DNA from: Bombella favorum
Lineage (GTDB): Bacteria > Pseudomonadota > Alphaproteobacteria > Acetobacterales > Acetobacteraceae
Assembly (NCBI RefSeq): GCF_014048475.1
Contig: NZ_NWUS01000001.1
Coordinates: forward strand, 1,106,239 to 1,170,238
Length of the DNA: 64,000 nucleotides
Direction of reading: 5' to 3'
The notes beneath the pieces are model-generated. The model searched no databases. It was given only the letters and a program-made list of their open reading frames with translations, and was not told the origin of the DNA. The position numbers and the translations under genes are program-made. This document shows positions 43,360 through 52,435 of this stretch, piece after piece (position 1 is the first letter of the stretch; every line of letters starts with the position of its first letter).

Positions 43360-44259
43360 ATGGCTTCCACCGCTACAGCTTTTGCGCCGGCCTTCTCACC
43401 CGTCGCTACACTGAAGGCCACACCTCTCAGCCCAGCCATCGGGGCCATTGTGGAAGGCGTGGACCTTTCCGTCCCCCTCACTCCAGCCCAGAAAGAGGAC
43501 ATCCATCAGCTGCTCCTCCGCCATCAGGTTCTCTTCTTCCGTAAGCAGAAGATCACACCGGCCCAGCAGCGAGATTTTGCACGTCATTTCGGCAAGTTAC
43601 ATCTCCACCCCATCTTCCCCACAGTACCAGATGTGCCGGAAGCCATCGTGTTGGATACCGCCAAAAATGACCTGCGGGACAATGCCCTCTGGCATACGGA
43701 TGTCACCTTCCAGCAGGAACCACCAATGGGGGCCGTGCTGACCAGCCGGCTTCTGCCAGAAACAGGTGGTGGGGACACGCTCTGGGCGAGTGGCACAGCC
43801 GCCTATGATGCCCTCTCTGAAGGCATGAAACAGCGTATTGATACGTTGACAGCCCAGCACGATTTTCTCCGCTCCTTCCCTGTCTCCCGCTATGGCCGGA
43901 CAGAGGAAGAGCTGAAAAAATGGGCCGAGACACGCAACAACTTCCCACCGGTGACGCACCCTGTTGTCCGCATCCACCCGGAGACGGGAGCGAAGGGGCT
44001 GTTTGTTAGTGAGGGTTTCACAACAGAAATCAACGATGTGGACCCAGAAGAAGGCGCCGCCCTGTTGGCTTATCTGATCCGCCATGCCACAAAACCAGAA
44101 TTCTCCATCCGCTGGCGGTGGGAAGAAGGTGATGTCGCTTTCTGGGACAACCGCATTACACAACATTACGCTGTGAATGACTACCTCCCTGCCCGGCGCA
44201 TCATGAACCGCATCACCATCATCGGGGACCGCCCCTATGGCCCCGGTCAGAAAGGCTAA
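43360..44259 (+). CDS. TauD/TfdA-family alpha-ketoglutarate-dependent dioxygenase
   Basis: Fe(II)/2-oxoglutarate dioxygenase of 299 residues. The facial triad is H112-x-D114 (WHTDVTF) and H269 (TQHYAVNDY), with R280 for the oxoglutarate carboxylate. ATG 43360 is preferred because GGAG precedes it and the length then fits TauD; earlier ATGs at 43297 and 43303 are possible. TauD releases sulfite from taurine, and other members act on alkyl sulfates or sulfonates. The neighbours (an amino-acid permease nine bases downstream, a TonB receptor and, further on, sulfite reductase) support organosulfur use. Substrate not determined. Confidence 0.88.
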   Translation: MASTATAFAPAFSPVATLKATPLSPAIGAIVEGVDLSVPLTPAQKEDIHQLLLRHQVLFFRKQKITPAQQRDFARHFGKLHLHPIFPTVPDVPEAIVLDTAKNDLRDNALWHTDVTFQQEPPMGAVLTSRLLPETGGGDTLWASGTAAYDALSEGMKQRIDTLTAQHDFLRSFPVSRYGRTEEELKKWAETRNNFPPVTHPVVRIHPETGAKGLFVSEGFTTEINDVDPEEGAALLAYLIRHATKPEFSIRWRWEEGDVAFWDNRITQHYAVNDYLPARRIMNRITIIGDRPYGPGQKG

Positions 44260-44267
44260 CAGACCCG

Positions 44268-45623
44268 ATGAGCCAGCCCCCTGCTTCTTCGTCATCCTCT
44301 CCCGATAGTCCCACCGCAAGCCGTTTTAAAGGACTGCATGTAGCGATGATCTCCATTGGTGGGATCATCGGTGCTGGGCTATTTGTTGGGACATCCGCTA
44401 CCATCGCTGCAGCCGGCCCTGCTGTCCTGCTCTCTTATTTGGCAGCGGGGATTGTCGTCTGGCTTGTCATGCGGCTGCTCGGCGGCTTAGCCATCAGCGC
44501 ACGGGGGCAGGGCTCCTTCATCACCCATATCGCTACCCACAACGGCCCGAAAGCTGCCTTCATCACTGGCTGGAGCTACGCCTTCCTCTGGGCCGTAACA
44601 GCCGGGGCACAGGCTGTAGCGGGTGGGATGATTATTGGCAGGCTGGCGAATATTGCCCCACTTTGGGGGGCTCTTGTTCTTGTTGCCATAGCCTGGACCA
44701 TAAACCGTCTTTCCCTTCGCCATTACGGTCAGGCTGAAACAGGTCTTTCCATCTTCAAGCTGCTCTTTCTAGGGGGATTCATTGCGCTTGGTCTGGGCTG
44801 GTTGGCTCTCTCCGGCCATCCCTTCGCCATAGCACTCAACAACATCACCTTGCATGGCGGAATCTTCCCTAAAGGCAGCTGGGCCGTCATCGGGGCTGTG
44901 CCCATGATCGTGCAAACCTTCACAGGTTGCGAAATTGCCATCATCGCCGCAACGGATAGTGACCGCCCTCTGCGGGCCATCGCCAATACCATGCGGCGGC
45001 TCCCTTTACAGGTACTCTTCTTCTATGCCGGGTCGGTGCTAGTCATCATTTCCCTGCTACCGTGGAACGGCGTGCATGTTGGGCAGTCTCCCTTCCTAAG
45101 CGTGCTGGAATATCTCAAAGTTCCATTGGCTCGCTATGCTGCCATCGCTGTGACGCTAGTTGCTGTCCTCTCCTGCCTCAACTCAGCTGTTTATGTCGTC
45201 TCCCGTACATTACGAGAGCTGGCCGACCTTCGCCTTGCCCCACAGAAACTGACAGAGGAAACCGCCCAGCAGGTTCCCATCTGGTCCCTACGGCTGACCA
45301 CGCTGCTGGAGCTGGCTGTCATCGCTGCGGCCATTGGCTCACCGGAGACACTCTACCCCGTTCTTCTAGGGGCTTCTGGCGGGCTTATCCTGTTCATCTA
45401 CTTCATGATCGCCATCGCCTACTGGCTTTGGGCACGACAGTCCCAAACAGCCACTGCCCTCCCACTCGCCAAGACGCTGACCGTTCTTATTCCCGTTCTG
45501 GGTGCCATTCTTCTCGTTCTACCATCAGCACGAGGGGATACCCTTCTTTCTCTCGCTGTTATTCTACTGCTGACACTGGCCAGTGTGGTCTTTGTCTCCC
45601 AACGATGTTTGAGCAGGGCCTGA
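44268..45623 (+). CDS. APC-superfamily amino acid permease
   Basis: Permease of 451 residues with twelve hydrophobic helices. The first helix region MISIGGIIGAGLFVGTSATI is the substrate-binding GIGAGLF motif of the AAT/GABA-permease family (also PheP, AroP). It begins eight bases after the dioxygenase stop and is probably in the same operon. Substrate could be an amino acid or a sulfonated amine. C-terminal helices are complete. Confidence 0.87.
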   Translation: MSQPPASSSSSPDSPTASRFKGLHVAMISIGGIIGAGLFVGTSATIAAAGPAVLLSYLAAGIVVWLVMRLLGGLAISARGQGSFITHIATHNGPKAAFITGWSYAFLWAVTAGAQAVAGGMIIGRLANIAPLWGALVLVAIAWTINRLSLRHYGQAETGLSIFKLLFLGGFIALGLGWLALSGHPFAIALNNITLHGGIFPKGSWAVIGAVPMIVQTFTGCEIAIIAATDSDRPLRAIANTMRRLPLQVLFFYAGSVLVIISLLPWNGVHVGQSPFLSVLEYLKVPLARYAAIAVTLVAVLSCLNSAVYVVSRTLRELADLRLAPQKLTEETAQQVPIWSLRLTTLLELAVIAAAIGSPETLYPVLLGASGGLILFIYFMIAIAYWLWARQSQTATALPLAKTLTVLIPVLGAILLVLPSARGDTLLSLAVILLLTLASVVFVSQRCLSRA

Positions 45624-45707
45624 TACACTTTTTGAGCCGGGACAGGACGTTCGCCTAGCAGCACAGTCCCGGTGACCTGTGTTTCCCATCACCTGACCGG
45701 ATTTATC

Positions 45708-48239
45708 ATGAAAACGTATCGCCACCTGCTCTGGGTGGGCCTTACCGGCCTATCCGTGCCCTTCGTCGTGCCTGCTGCAGCTCAGACCATTGGTCTCCAT
45801 GAACCTTCAGAAACGGATGATCATGCCCACTATGTGCCTACCCGTCATACAGGCACTAAAACAGGCCGAATACGATCATCAGTGCGTCACGCAAACGCAA
45901 CCACAATCCGGCAGCCCCGTTCTCCGGCTCTGATAGCGGCTGGAAGAACAAGACGCCGCCCCCGCAAGGCCGTTCATGGTGGATATGAGGCGCTCTCTGT
46001 TCGCACCCATCATATCGTGCAGGGTACACAGCTTGTGTTGGGGCACAAACAACTGGAACAACAGGTGCCCGGTACCAACCCGCTCCGCACATTGGCTCAA
46101 ATGCCGGGGGTGCAGTTCCAGTCCGATGATCCTCAGGGTGTTGATACCTACTCGACCCAGCTTTACATGCACGGCTTTGTTCAAAACGAGATCGGCATAA
46201 CGCTGGATGGCCTGCCCCTCGGTGAGCCGACCTTCCGCAATTATAACGGACTAAACCCATTACAGGCCATTTCCTCAGAAAATGTGGAGCGGTTGGAAGT
46301 CACCCAAAGCGCAGGGGCAGAAAGTACAGCCAGTACCAATAATCTGGGCGGCAGCATCAATTACGTTTCCAGCAACCCTAAAAACAAAATGGGGGGACTG
46401 GTCGCACAGACCTTTGGCAGCAATGCGCTGTTCCATTCCTTCTTCCGTTTTGATTCCGGCCAACTCAACGAGAGTGGAACAAAGTTCTACGTCTCCTACA
46501 TGCGCAATCAAGGCGACAAATGGAAAGGTGATGGTGACCAGTTCATGCAGCAGGTCAACGCAAAACTGGTCCAACCCATTGGAGAACGGAGCCAGGTCTC
46601 TGCCTTCTTCAACTGGGACGCCCTCCAAATGGTAAACTATCAAGATTACGCCCCCAGCTGGCTAGACCAAGCCGGGTCCCGGTTGGACAACTTCTACGGG
46701 CAGCCCGGCGCATGGGCACGCGCTTATCATGCCGCACAAGGTCGGTATCCCGCCTCCTATAATAGGCTGACAGACCCCAAGGATGTCTCCTATTATGACA
46801 GTACGGCGAGTTCATCCGACCTGTTCGGGGGCATCAAAGCTGACCTTGCCCTGACCGACCGCCTGACATGGAAAACCAGCCTCTATGGCCATAGTGAGAC
46901 CGGACACGGCACCTATGCCAGCCCCTATACCTACCAAAATGGCGTTGATACGGTGCAGCTCAATGGGGCCCCCATTTTCGAACAGGTACGCCGCCCCGCT
47001 ATTGAGCGGTTTGGTGGGCTGACCTCGTTTGATTACCGGCTAAAGCGGCATGATCTCTCAACGGGCTTTTGGTACGAGAATAACCAATATGATTCTTACG
47101 CCTACGCCTACCAGCAACCCAACAGCCCCGATGCTACACCTCTAAACCCCTTCGGCAGTTTTAAAGGTGTTCCCAGCCGAACACTCTGGGGCCAACGTTA
47201 TAACACCAACAGCTTTACCGCTTTCGTACAGGACACCTATCACCCCATCAAATCCGTTGCGCTGCATTTTGGCTTCAAGTCCATTCTCAATACGACCCGT
47301 GTCGGCCATGCAACCAACTGGGAACCACGCTTTCCCACTCTAGCCAGCGGGGAAAGCCTGACAACAGCCAAGGCCTTCCTGCCCCACATCAGCGGGGACT
47401 GGCATTTCCTCCATCATCATGAACTATTCTTCGATATTTCAGAGAATGCCCATGCCTATAGCCAGTCTGGCTATAACTCCAGCAACTCCCCTTTTGCAGT
47501 CTCCCAGCTGGCCTATAACGCCACGAAGAACAGCCTAAAACCGGAAACAGCTTGGACCTTCGCCGCAGGCTATCGCTACACCGACAAGTTCATTCAAAGT
47601 AGCCTTTATCTCTACCGAACGAACTTCCATAACCGCCTCCAGCAGATTCTGGGCAGTGCGGGGGCTGGGTCCATCCTCACCAACAACACCTCTACCGTGC
47701 AAAATGTAGGAGGGGTAACCATGGATGGTGTGGATGGCGCTATCACCATCACGCCGCTACCCGGTCTCGCCCTGTTCAATAGCATCAGCTACGATAAAGC
47801 AACGTACGATCAGGACATACGCAGCGGCGGCACGCTCTATTCCACAAAAGGCCGGCAAGTAGTGGCCTATCCTAGTTTCATGTACAAGGCCCGCCTCTCC
47901 TATGAATGGCGGCATCTGCAAGCCTATGTCGATACCCAGTATTATGGGAAGCGCAGCTATGACTATGTTGGCGACTACAAACTACCAACCTATTGGCTAG
48001 CTAATTTTGGGCTCATCTACACGCTAGACATGACCCATCTTGGGATGCGCAACCCCACAGCCGTGCGAAATCTGGTCTTCGCCTTCAATATCTACAATCT
48101 AGCCAATACCAAATACGCCTCTACCGTAGGCCAGAATGGCTTTACAATGGATAATAGAGGCGGAGCAGCCTACAACAACCAATCCATTCTCCTTGGCGCA
48201 CCTCGCCAGTTCTTCGGGTCCGTCAAGGCGGAGTTCTGA
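45708..48239 (+). CDS. TonB-dependent outer membrane receptor
   Basis: Receptor of 843 residues. ATG 45708 gives a signal peptide ending in PAAAQ. The plug (GTNPLRTLAQMPGVQFQSDD, QNEIGITLDGLPLGEPTF, SAGAESTASTNNLGGSINY) precedes a 22-strand barrel that ends GSVKAEF. Such receptors import siderophores, vitamins, nickel or sulfur compounds. It is part of a block with the dioxygenase and permease, so a sulfonate or related ligand is possible, but no ligand can be read from sequence. A good terminator follows. Confidence 0.9.
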   Translation: MKTYRHLLWVGLTGLSVPFVVPAAAQTIGLHEPSETDDHAHYVPTRHTGTKTGRIRSSVRHANATTIRQPRSPALIAAGRTRRRPRKAVHGGYEALSVRTHHIVQGTQLVLGHKQLEQQVPGTNPLRTLAQMPGVQFQSDDPQGVDTYSTQLYMHGFVQNEIGITLDGLPLGEPTFRNYNGLNPLQAISSENVERLEVTQSAGAESTASTNNLGGSINYVSSNPKNKMGGLVAQTFGSNALFHSFFRFDSGQLNESGTKFYVSYMRNQGDKWKGDGDQFMQQVNAKLVQPIGERSQVSAFFNWDALQMVNYQDYAPSWLDQAGSRLDNFYGQPGAWARAYHAAQGRYPASYNRLTDPKDVSYYDSTASSSDLFGGIKADLALTDRLTWKTSLYGHSETGHGTYASPYTYQNGVDTVQLNGAPIFEQVRRPAIERFGGLTSFDYRLKRHDLSTGFWYENNQYDSYAYAYQQPNSPDATPLNPFGSFKGVPSRTLWGQRYNTNSFTAFVQDTYHPIKSVALHFGFKSILNTTRVGHATNWEPRFPTLASGESLTTAKAFLPHISGDWHFLHHHELFFDISENAHAYSQSGYNSSNSPFAVSQLAYNATKNSLKPETAWTFAAGYRYTDKFIQSSLYLYRTNFHNRLQQILGSAGAGSILTNNTSTVQNVGGVTMDGVDGAITITPLPGLALFNSISYDKATYDQDIRSGGTLYSTKGRQVVAYPSFMYKARLSYEWRHLQAYVDTQYYGKRSYDYVGDYKLPTYWLANFGLIYTLDMTHLGMRNPTAVRNLVFAFNIYNLANTKYASTVGQNGFTMDNRGGAAYNNQSILLGAPRQFFGSVKAEF

Positions 48240-48245
48240 AAATAG

Positions 48246-48285
48246 AAAACGGGCCGGAAAGGCGCATCCCCTTCCGGCCCGTTTC
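48246..48285. terminator. bidirectional terminator after the TonB receptor
   Basis: AAACGGGCCGGAA and TTCCGGCCCGTTT pair over 13 bases. It serves the receptor and the convergent DUF934 gene. Confidence 0.9.
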
Positions 48286-48311
48286 TATCAGACTCTTTCA
48301 GGAGCCACCCA

Positions 48312-48716
48312 TCAGGCAGGGCTAACAACCGTATTCTGATAATAGAACTGATAACGGCCGAGCTGTTCTTCCCAATCCTTCACATTGGCATCTTCGGACA
48401 GAGCCACACTGTCGAACCCACAGCGTCTGAGATGAATGGCCTGATCCGGCAGAAGATGGCCGGAGGCCCGGATTTCCCCTTCATAGCCTTCATACTCTCG
48501 CAAAGACCGAGCTTGTGTAAAAGCCCGCCCATCCCGAAAAATAGGAAACTCCAACACGATCAGTGTCAGACTGCCGAGATGAGACCGTAGCTCCTCCACT
48601 TCGACATCCTGCGGTAGGGAAATAGCCGTGCCCTGCCGAGTCTCCTTCCACTCCGCAAAAGAAACGGGAGAAGCAGCCTCCAGCGTTTTACGCCCGCTGA
48701 GATCAAACAGTTTCAT
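48312..48716 (-). CDS. DUF934-family protein of the sulfite-reduction operon
   Basis: Small protein of 134 residues of the DUF934 family, regularly encoded next to sulfite reductase in proteobacteria. The family signatures LIVLEFPIFRDGRAFTQAR and SGHLLPDQ-x-x-x-L-RRCGFD are clear. Its biochemical role is unknown; an accessory or electron-transfer function has been suggested for the operon. It overlaps the cysI stop by fourteen bases, so it is the last gene of the cysG-DUF2849-cysI-DUF934 operon. No PAPS reductase (cysH) is seen in the window. Confidence 0.88.
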   Translation of the reverse strand: MKLFDLSGRKTLEAASPVSFAEWKETRQGTAISLPQDVEVEELRSHLGSLTLIVLEFPIFRDGRAFTQARSLREYEGYEGEIRASGHLLPDQAIHLRRCGFDSVALSEDANVKDWEEQLGRYQFYYQNTVVSPA

Positions 48717-50385
48717 AAGCCACCTCCTTAAAGGCCTTCAGGCCGCACCGCTTGAGCATGGCAGAGAAGGTCTCACCTTTTTGACGCTGCCCAAGATAGA
48801 ACTCCACAATCCGGGCCACGGCATCCACGGCTTCATCCTCTGCGAAGGACGGCCCCAGAATCCCACCAATGGCGGCATTTTCCCCGGCATCGCCACCAAG
48901 GAGAATCTGATAGGTTTCAGCCCCTCGTTTATCGACCCCCAGAAGGCCAATATTGCCTACATGATGATGCCCGCAGGCATTGATGCAGCCCGACATATGG
49001 ATGCTCAACGCCCCAATCTCGGCCTGTAAGGCGGCATCACCAAAGCGGGCACCCAGCTTCTGCGCCAGTGGTAGGGAGCGGGCATTGGCCAGATTGCAAT
49101 AATCCAGCCCCGGGCAACTTACGATATCACTGATAAGACCAACATTCGGCGCAGCAAGGCCCAGTGCCTTCAGCCCCTGCCACAGCTCATACAGCTGGTC
49201 CTTGCGAACATGCCCAAACACCAGATTCTGAAGATGCGTGACCCGCACCTCACCAAACGAATGACGCTCGGCGAGGTCTGCCAGGCCATGCATCTGCTCG
49301 GCTGTTACATCGCCGGGGATAGCTCCCGGTGTCTTCAAGGAAATAACCGCACAAATATGACCCTCATCCTGATGAGGATGCGTATTACTGGCCACCCAAC
49401 GAGCAAAGGCCGGATCAGCCTTTTTATGCTGCTCCAACACATCAACGGCTTCTACCGGGGCCTTGAGATCCGGCAGGGCAAAACGGGCACGGATCTGCGC
49501 CACATGTTCCGGTGTCAGCCTGTAGGCAGCACGATCCATGCGGGCCAGTTCGTCCTCCACAGCCTTGCGGAAGGCTTCCAAGCCGATGGTCTGCACCAGA
49601 ATCTTGATGCGAGCCTTGTAGAGATTATCCCGCCGTCCGAACGCATTATAGACACGCAGAACAGCTTCCAGCGTGGCAATCAGGTCTTCTTCCTTCACGG
49701 AATCGAAGAGCTCCTGCCCAACAACCGGTGTCCGGCCCAGTCCACCACCCACGAATAGCCGGAAAAGCGGGCCGTTCTCACTGGGGCGGGCCAGCAGGCC
49801 AATATCATGGAAACGGGCTGCTACACGATCTTCCGGACTACCAGAAATGGCAATCTTGAACTTACGAGGCAGGAAAGTGAACTCGGGATGCAGAGTAGAC
49901 CACTGCCGCACGATCTCGGCATGAATACGTGGATCCATCAGCTCATCCTTGGCCGCACCGGCGAACTCATCGGACGTGACGTTACGGATGCAGTTACCGC
50001 TAGTCTGAATGGCATGCATATCCACCTCGGCCAGCTCCCGCAGGATAGTCGGCACATCCTTAAGAGCAATCCAGTTGAACTGAATATTCTGCCGGGTGGT
50101 GAAATGACCGTAATTCCGGTCATATTTGGCTGCAATATCGGCCAATCTGTGCAACTGGCGGCTATCCAGCACACCATAAGGAATGGCTACCCGCAGCATG
50201 TAGGCATGCAGCTGGAGATAAACCCCATTCATCAGCCGCAGAGGCTTAAACTCTTCCTCGCTCAGCTCACCGGAAAGACGGCGGCGGACCTGCCCTTCGA
50301 ACTCATTGATGCGCTCCTGAAGGAAGGCTCTGTCCCGCTCTTCATACTGGTAATGCCCGACAGACCGTGAAGCAGGCTGTGTCAT
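48703..50385 (-). CDS. cysI: sulfite/nitrite reductase hemoprotein (siroheme, 4Fe-4S)
   Basis: Reductase of 560 residues with two ferredoxin-like and two siroheme/Fe-S domains. Cluster ligands are CPGLDYC and SGCINACGHHHVGN, arranged as C-X5-C and C-X3-C around the siroheme. The N-terminal signature NYGHFTTRQNIQFNWI matches the assimilatory sulfite-reductase branch. It converts sulfite to sulfide for CysK using siroheme from CysG, encoded two genes upstream. The start overlaps the DUF2849 stop by four bases. Confidence 0.93.
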   Translation of the reverse strand: MTQPASRSVGHYQYEERDRAFLQERINEFEGQVRRRLSGELSEEEFKPLRLMNGVYLQLHAYMLRVAIPYGVLDSRQLHRLADIAAKYDRNYGHFTTRQNIQFNWIALKDVPTILRELAEVDMHAIQTSGNCIRNVTSDEFAGAAKDELMDPRIHAEIVRQWSTLHPEFTFLPRKFKIAISGSPEDRVAARFHDIGLLARPSENGPLFRLFVGGGLGRTPVVGQELFDSVKEEDLIATLEAVLRVYNAFGRRDNLYKARIKILVQTIGLEAFRKAVEDELARMDRAAYRLTPEHVAQIRARFALPDLKAPVEAVDVLEQHKKADPAFARWVASNTHPHQDEGHICAVISLKTPGAIPGDVTAEQMHGLADLAERHSFGEVRVTHLQNLVFGHVRKDQLYELWQGLKALGLAAPNVGLISDIVSCPGLDYCNLANARSLPLAQKLGARFGDAALQAEIGALSIHMSGCINACGHHHVGNIGLLGVDKRGAETYQILLGGDAGENAAIGGILGPSFAEDEAVDAVARIVEFYLGQRQKGETFSAMLKRCGLKAFKEVAYETV

Positions 50386-50723
50386 AATGCACTCTCCTTT
50401 TCCCGCACCGGGGCATGATCGTAAGAAAAATCAGGGTGGACACTCGGCCCGTGGGCACGGATCGCTTCCCGTGTCGTTACAGGTTCGGGCGGTTGGGTAT
50501 CTTTCGCTACAACCTCATAAATGGCCACGACCTCTTTCTGCTCCGCCTCAGCCAAAGCACGCTCCAGAGCAGGGCCTGCGTCCTCATGGGTAAAGCGGGT
50601 AGCCTCGGCAATGGCCTCATGCCAATGGTCCCCCTCACCAAGCCAGACAATACGGCCATCCAGCAGGCGGCTTGCTGTCAGCAGCAGGATTTCCCCTTCT
50701 CCCGGACGGGACAGACGTTTCAT
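50382..50723 (-). CDS. DUF2849-family protein of the sulfite-reduction operon
   Basis: Protein of 113 residues of the DUF2849 family, which in alphaproteobacteria sits between cysG and cysI. Visible features are ILLLTASRLLDGRIVWLGEG at the N-terminus and a mid-protein acidic helix. Function unknown; co-occurrence suggests a role in assimilatory sulfite reduction. Overlaps cysG by one base and cysI by four. Confidence 0.85.
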   Translation of the reverse strand: MKRLSRPGEGEILLLTASRLLDGRIVWLGEGDHWHEAIAEATRFTHEDAGPALERALAEAEQKEVVAIYEVVAKDTQPPEPVTTREAIRAHGPSVHPDFSYDHAPVREKESAL

Positions 50724-52168
50724 CAGGCACTCTCCTTCGATGTGCTATAATCGGGCACAGCCTGCATCACCTCGCCCCGGTGATGCACCACTTCCCCTAC
50801 AATAATCAGTACGGGACTCTGAAGCCCCGCCCGACGGACATCCTCGGCTATCGTGCCCAGCGTGCCCGTCACGCAACGCTGGTCGGCGCAAGACCCCCGA
50901 TAGACAACCGCCACGGGCCAACTTTCCGGCAGGCCATGAGCCTGCATCTGCTGGCACAGCTCCGCCATGGAACTCAACCCCATATAAATGACGACTGTCT
51001 GACCCTTCCGGGCCAGACTAGGCCAATGCAGATTGAGCGTGCCATCGGCCCGGGCGTGGCCTGTCACAACCACGCAGCTTTGGGCACAGTCACGATGGGT
51101 CAGCGGAATCCCAGCGGCCGCAGCGCAACCATTCGCCGCCGTAATGCCGGGAACAACCCGCACCGGCACATTAGCCGCCAGCAGGGTTTCCATCTCCTCA
51201 CCACCACGACCGAACACAAAGGGGTCTCCCCCCTTCAGCCGCAGGACACGTTCACCCCGCCGGGCACGGCGCAACATCTCTGCCTCTATGTCGCTCTGGG
51301 GGAGTGTATGGTGGCTCCGCTTCTTACCGACATAGACACGCTCGGCATCACGCCGCACACGGTCCAGCACATCCGGTGCCACGAGATTATCGTACAGCAC
51401 ACTATCCGCATTCTGCATCAGGCGCAGGGCCGCAAGAGTCAGCCAGTCCGGGTTTCCCGGCCCCGCCCCCACGAGCCAGACCTCACCCTGCGGGTGATCA
51501 GCTTCCCCTTCGGCCGCCTCTACAAGCTGCTCCAACTGTGACCGTGCCCGATCTTCTTCTCCAGCCAGAGCGGCCTCATAGGCCGGGCCATCAACAAAGG
51601 TTTCCCAGACACGCTGCCGCTGCTTCATCCCCGGCAGGCGATCCTTCAGCCAGCCACGCTGCTTCTGCATGAAACGGGCCGCATCGCCCATTCTGGCAGG
51701 GAGCATAGCCTCGACCATCTGCCGGACACGACGGGCTAGAACCGGAGAAGCCCCGCCAGTCGTGATGGCCACCTGCACGGGCGACCGATCCACCAAAGCA
51801 GGCGTAATGAAACTAGAAAGGGCCGGAGCATCTACCACGCAAACCGGTACCCGCAACGCATGGGCCTGGTGGGCCACCATCTCATTAACGGTGTCATCAT
51901 CCGTTGCGGCAAACACTAGGGCCATGTGGGGCAAAATGGCCTGGAGAGCCTCTTCTTCCACCCGACCCTGCCGGAACACGGCCTGCCCCTGTTCCACCAG
52001 AGCGGCTAGCTCGGGATGCAATGTCTCTGCCCAAATATGGATCATCCGGCATCGCCCCCTCAGTAGACGCATCTTCTGCACGGCCACCTGCCCCCCTCCC
52101 ACAAGGAGGGCATCACGCTGGTCTGTCCGCAGAACGATAGGCAGATAAGAAGGGGGCTTCGTCGTCAT
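50723..52168 (-). CDS. cysG: siroheme synthase CysG (fused dehydrogenase/ferrochelatase and SUMT)
   Basis: Fusion of 481 residues. The N-terminal Rossmann half (LLVGGGQVAVQKMRLL, ITTGGASPVLARRVRQMVE) oxidises precorrin-2 and inserts iron. The C-terminal half from about residue 225 (GEVWLVGAGPGNPDWLTL, LYDNLVAPDVLD, LKGGDPFVFGRGGEE) is uroporphyrinogen-III methyltransferase. Together they make siroheme for CysI. First gene of the sulfite-reduction operon. Its upstream region is AT-rich and shares a 12-base motif with the region before the TauD gene. Confidence 0.95.
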   Translation of the reverse strand: MTTKPPSYLPIVLRTDQRDALLVGGGQVAVQKMRLLRGRCRMIHIWAETLHPELAALVEQGQAVFRQGRVEEEALQAILPHMALVFAATDDDTVNEMVAHQAHALRVPVCVVDAPALSSFITPALVDRSPVQVAITTGGASPVLARRVRQMVEAMLPARMGDAARFMQKQRGWLKDRLPGMKQRQRVWETFVDGPAYEAALAGEEDRARSQLEQLVEAAEGEADHPQGEVWLVGAGPGNPDWLTLAALRLMQNADSVLYDNLVAPDVLDRVRRDAERVYVGKKRSHHTLPQSDIEAEMLRRARRGERVLRLKGGDPFVFGRGGEEMETLLAANVPVRVVPGITAANGCAAAAGIPLTHRDCAQSCVVVTGHARADGTLNLHWPSLARKGQTVVIYMGLSSMAELCQQMQAHGLPESWPVAVVYRGSCADQRCVTGTLGTIAEDVRRAGLQSPVLIIVGEVVHHRGEVMQAVPDYSTSKESA

Positions 52169-52399
52169 GCGGGGAGCATGTCAAATCTTGGGCAAAAATC
52201 AACTTATTATTTTGTTGTTTCCAAAAATAACTATTTTTATTGGTTTAATATATCTTCCATCACTGTGTGAAAAAACCGCCCTTCTATCTACGTTCCAGAC
52301 ACACGGGCAACGTAACAGGCCGACATCTCACCACCTTGCACCACGATTCATCACGGGAATGTGAAAAACGCTTGCGGGGTTAAATTATCTTTTATATTT

Positions 52400-52420
52400 G
52401 ATTATGAGAATCATTCTCAT
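52400..52420 (+). promoter_or_regulatory. Fur box upstream of the siderophore receptor
   Basis: GATTATGAGAATCATTCTC (52400-52418) is close to the classical Fur consensus, and its core ATGAGAATCATTCTCAT is a perfect odd palindrome. It lies 16 bases before the GTG at 52436 and inside a longer open frame that starts at 52361, which argues that translation begins downstream of it. Confidence 0.85.
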
Positions 52421-52435
52421 ATTGGAAAAGCAGTT

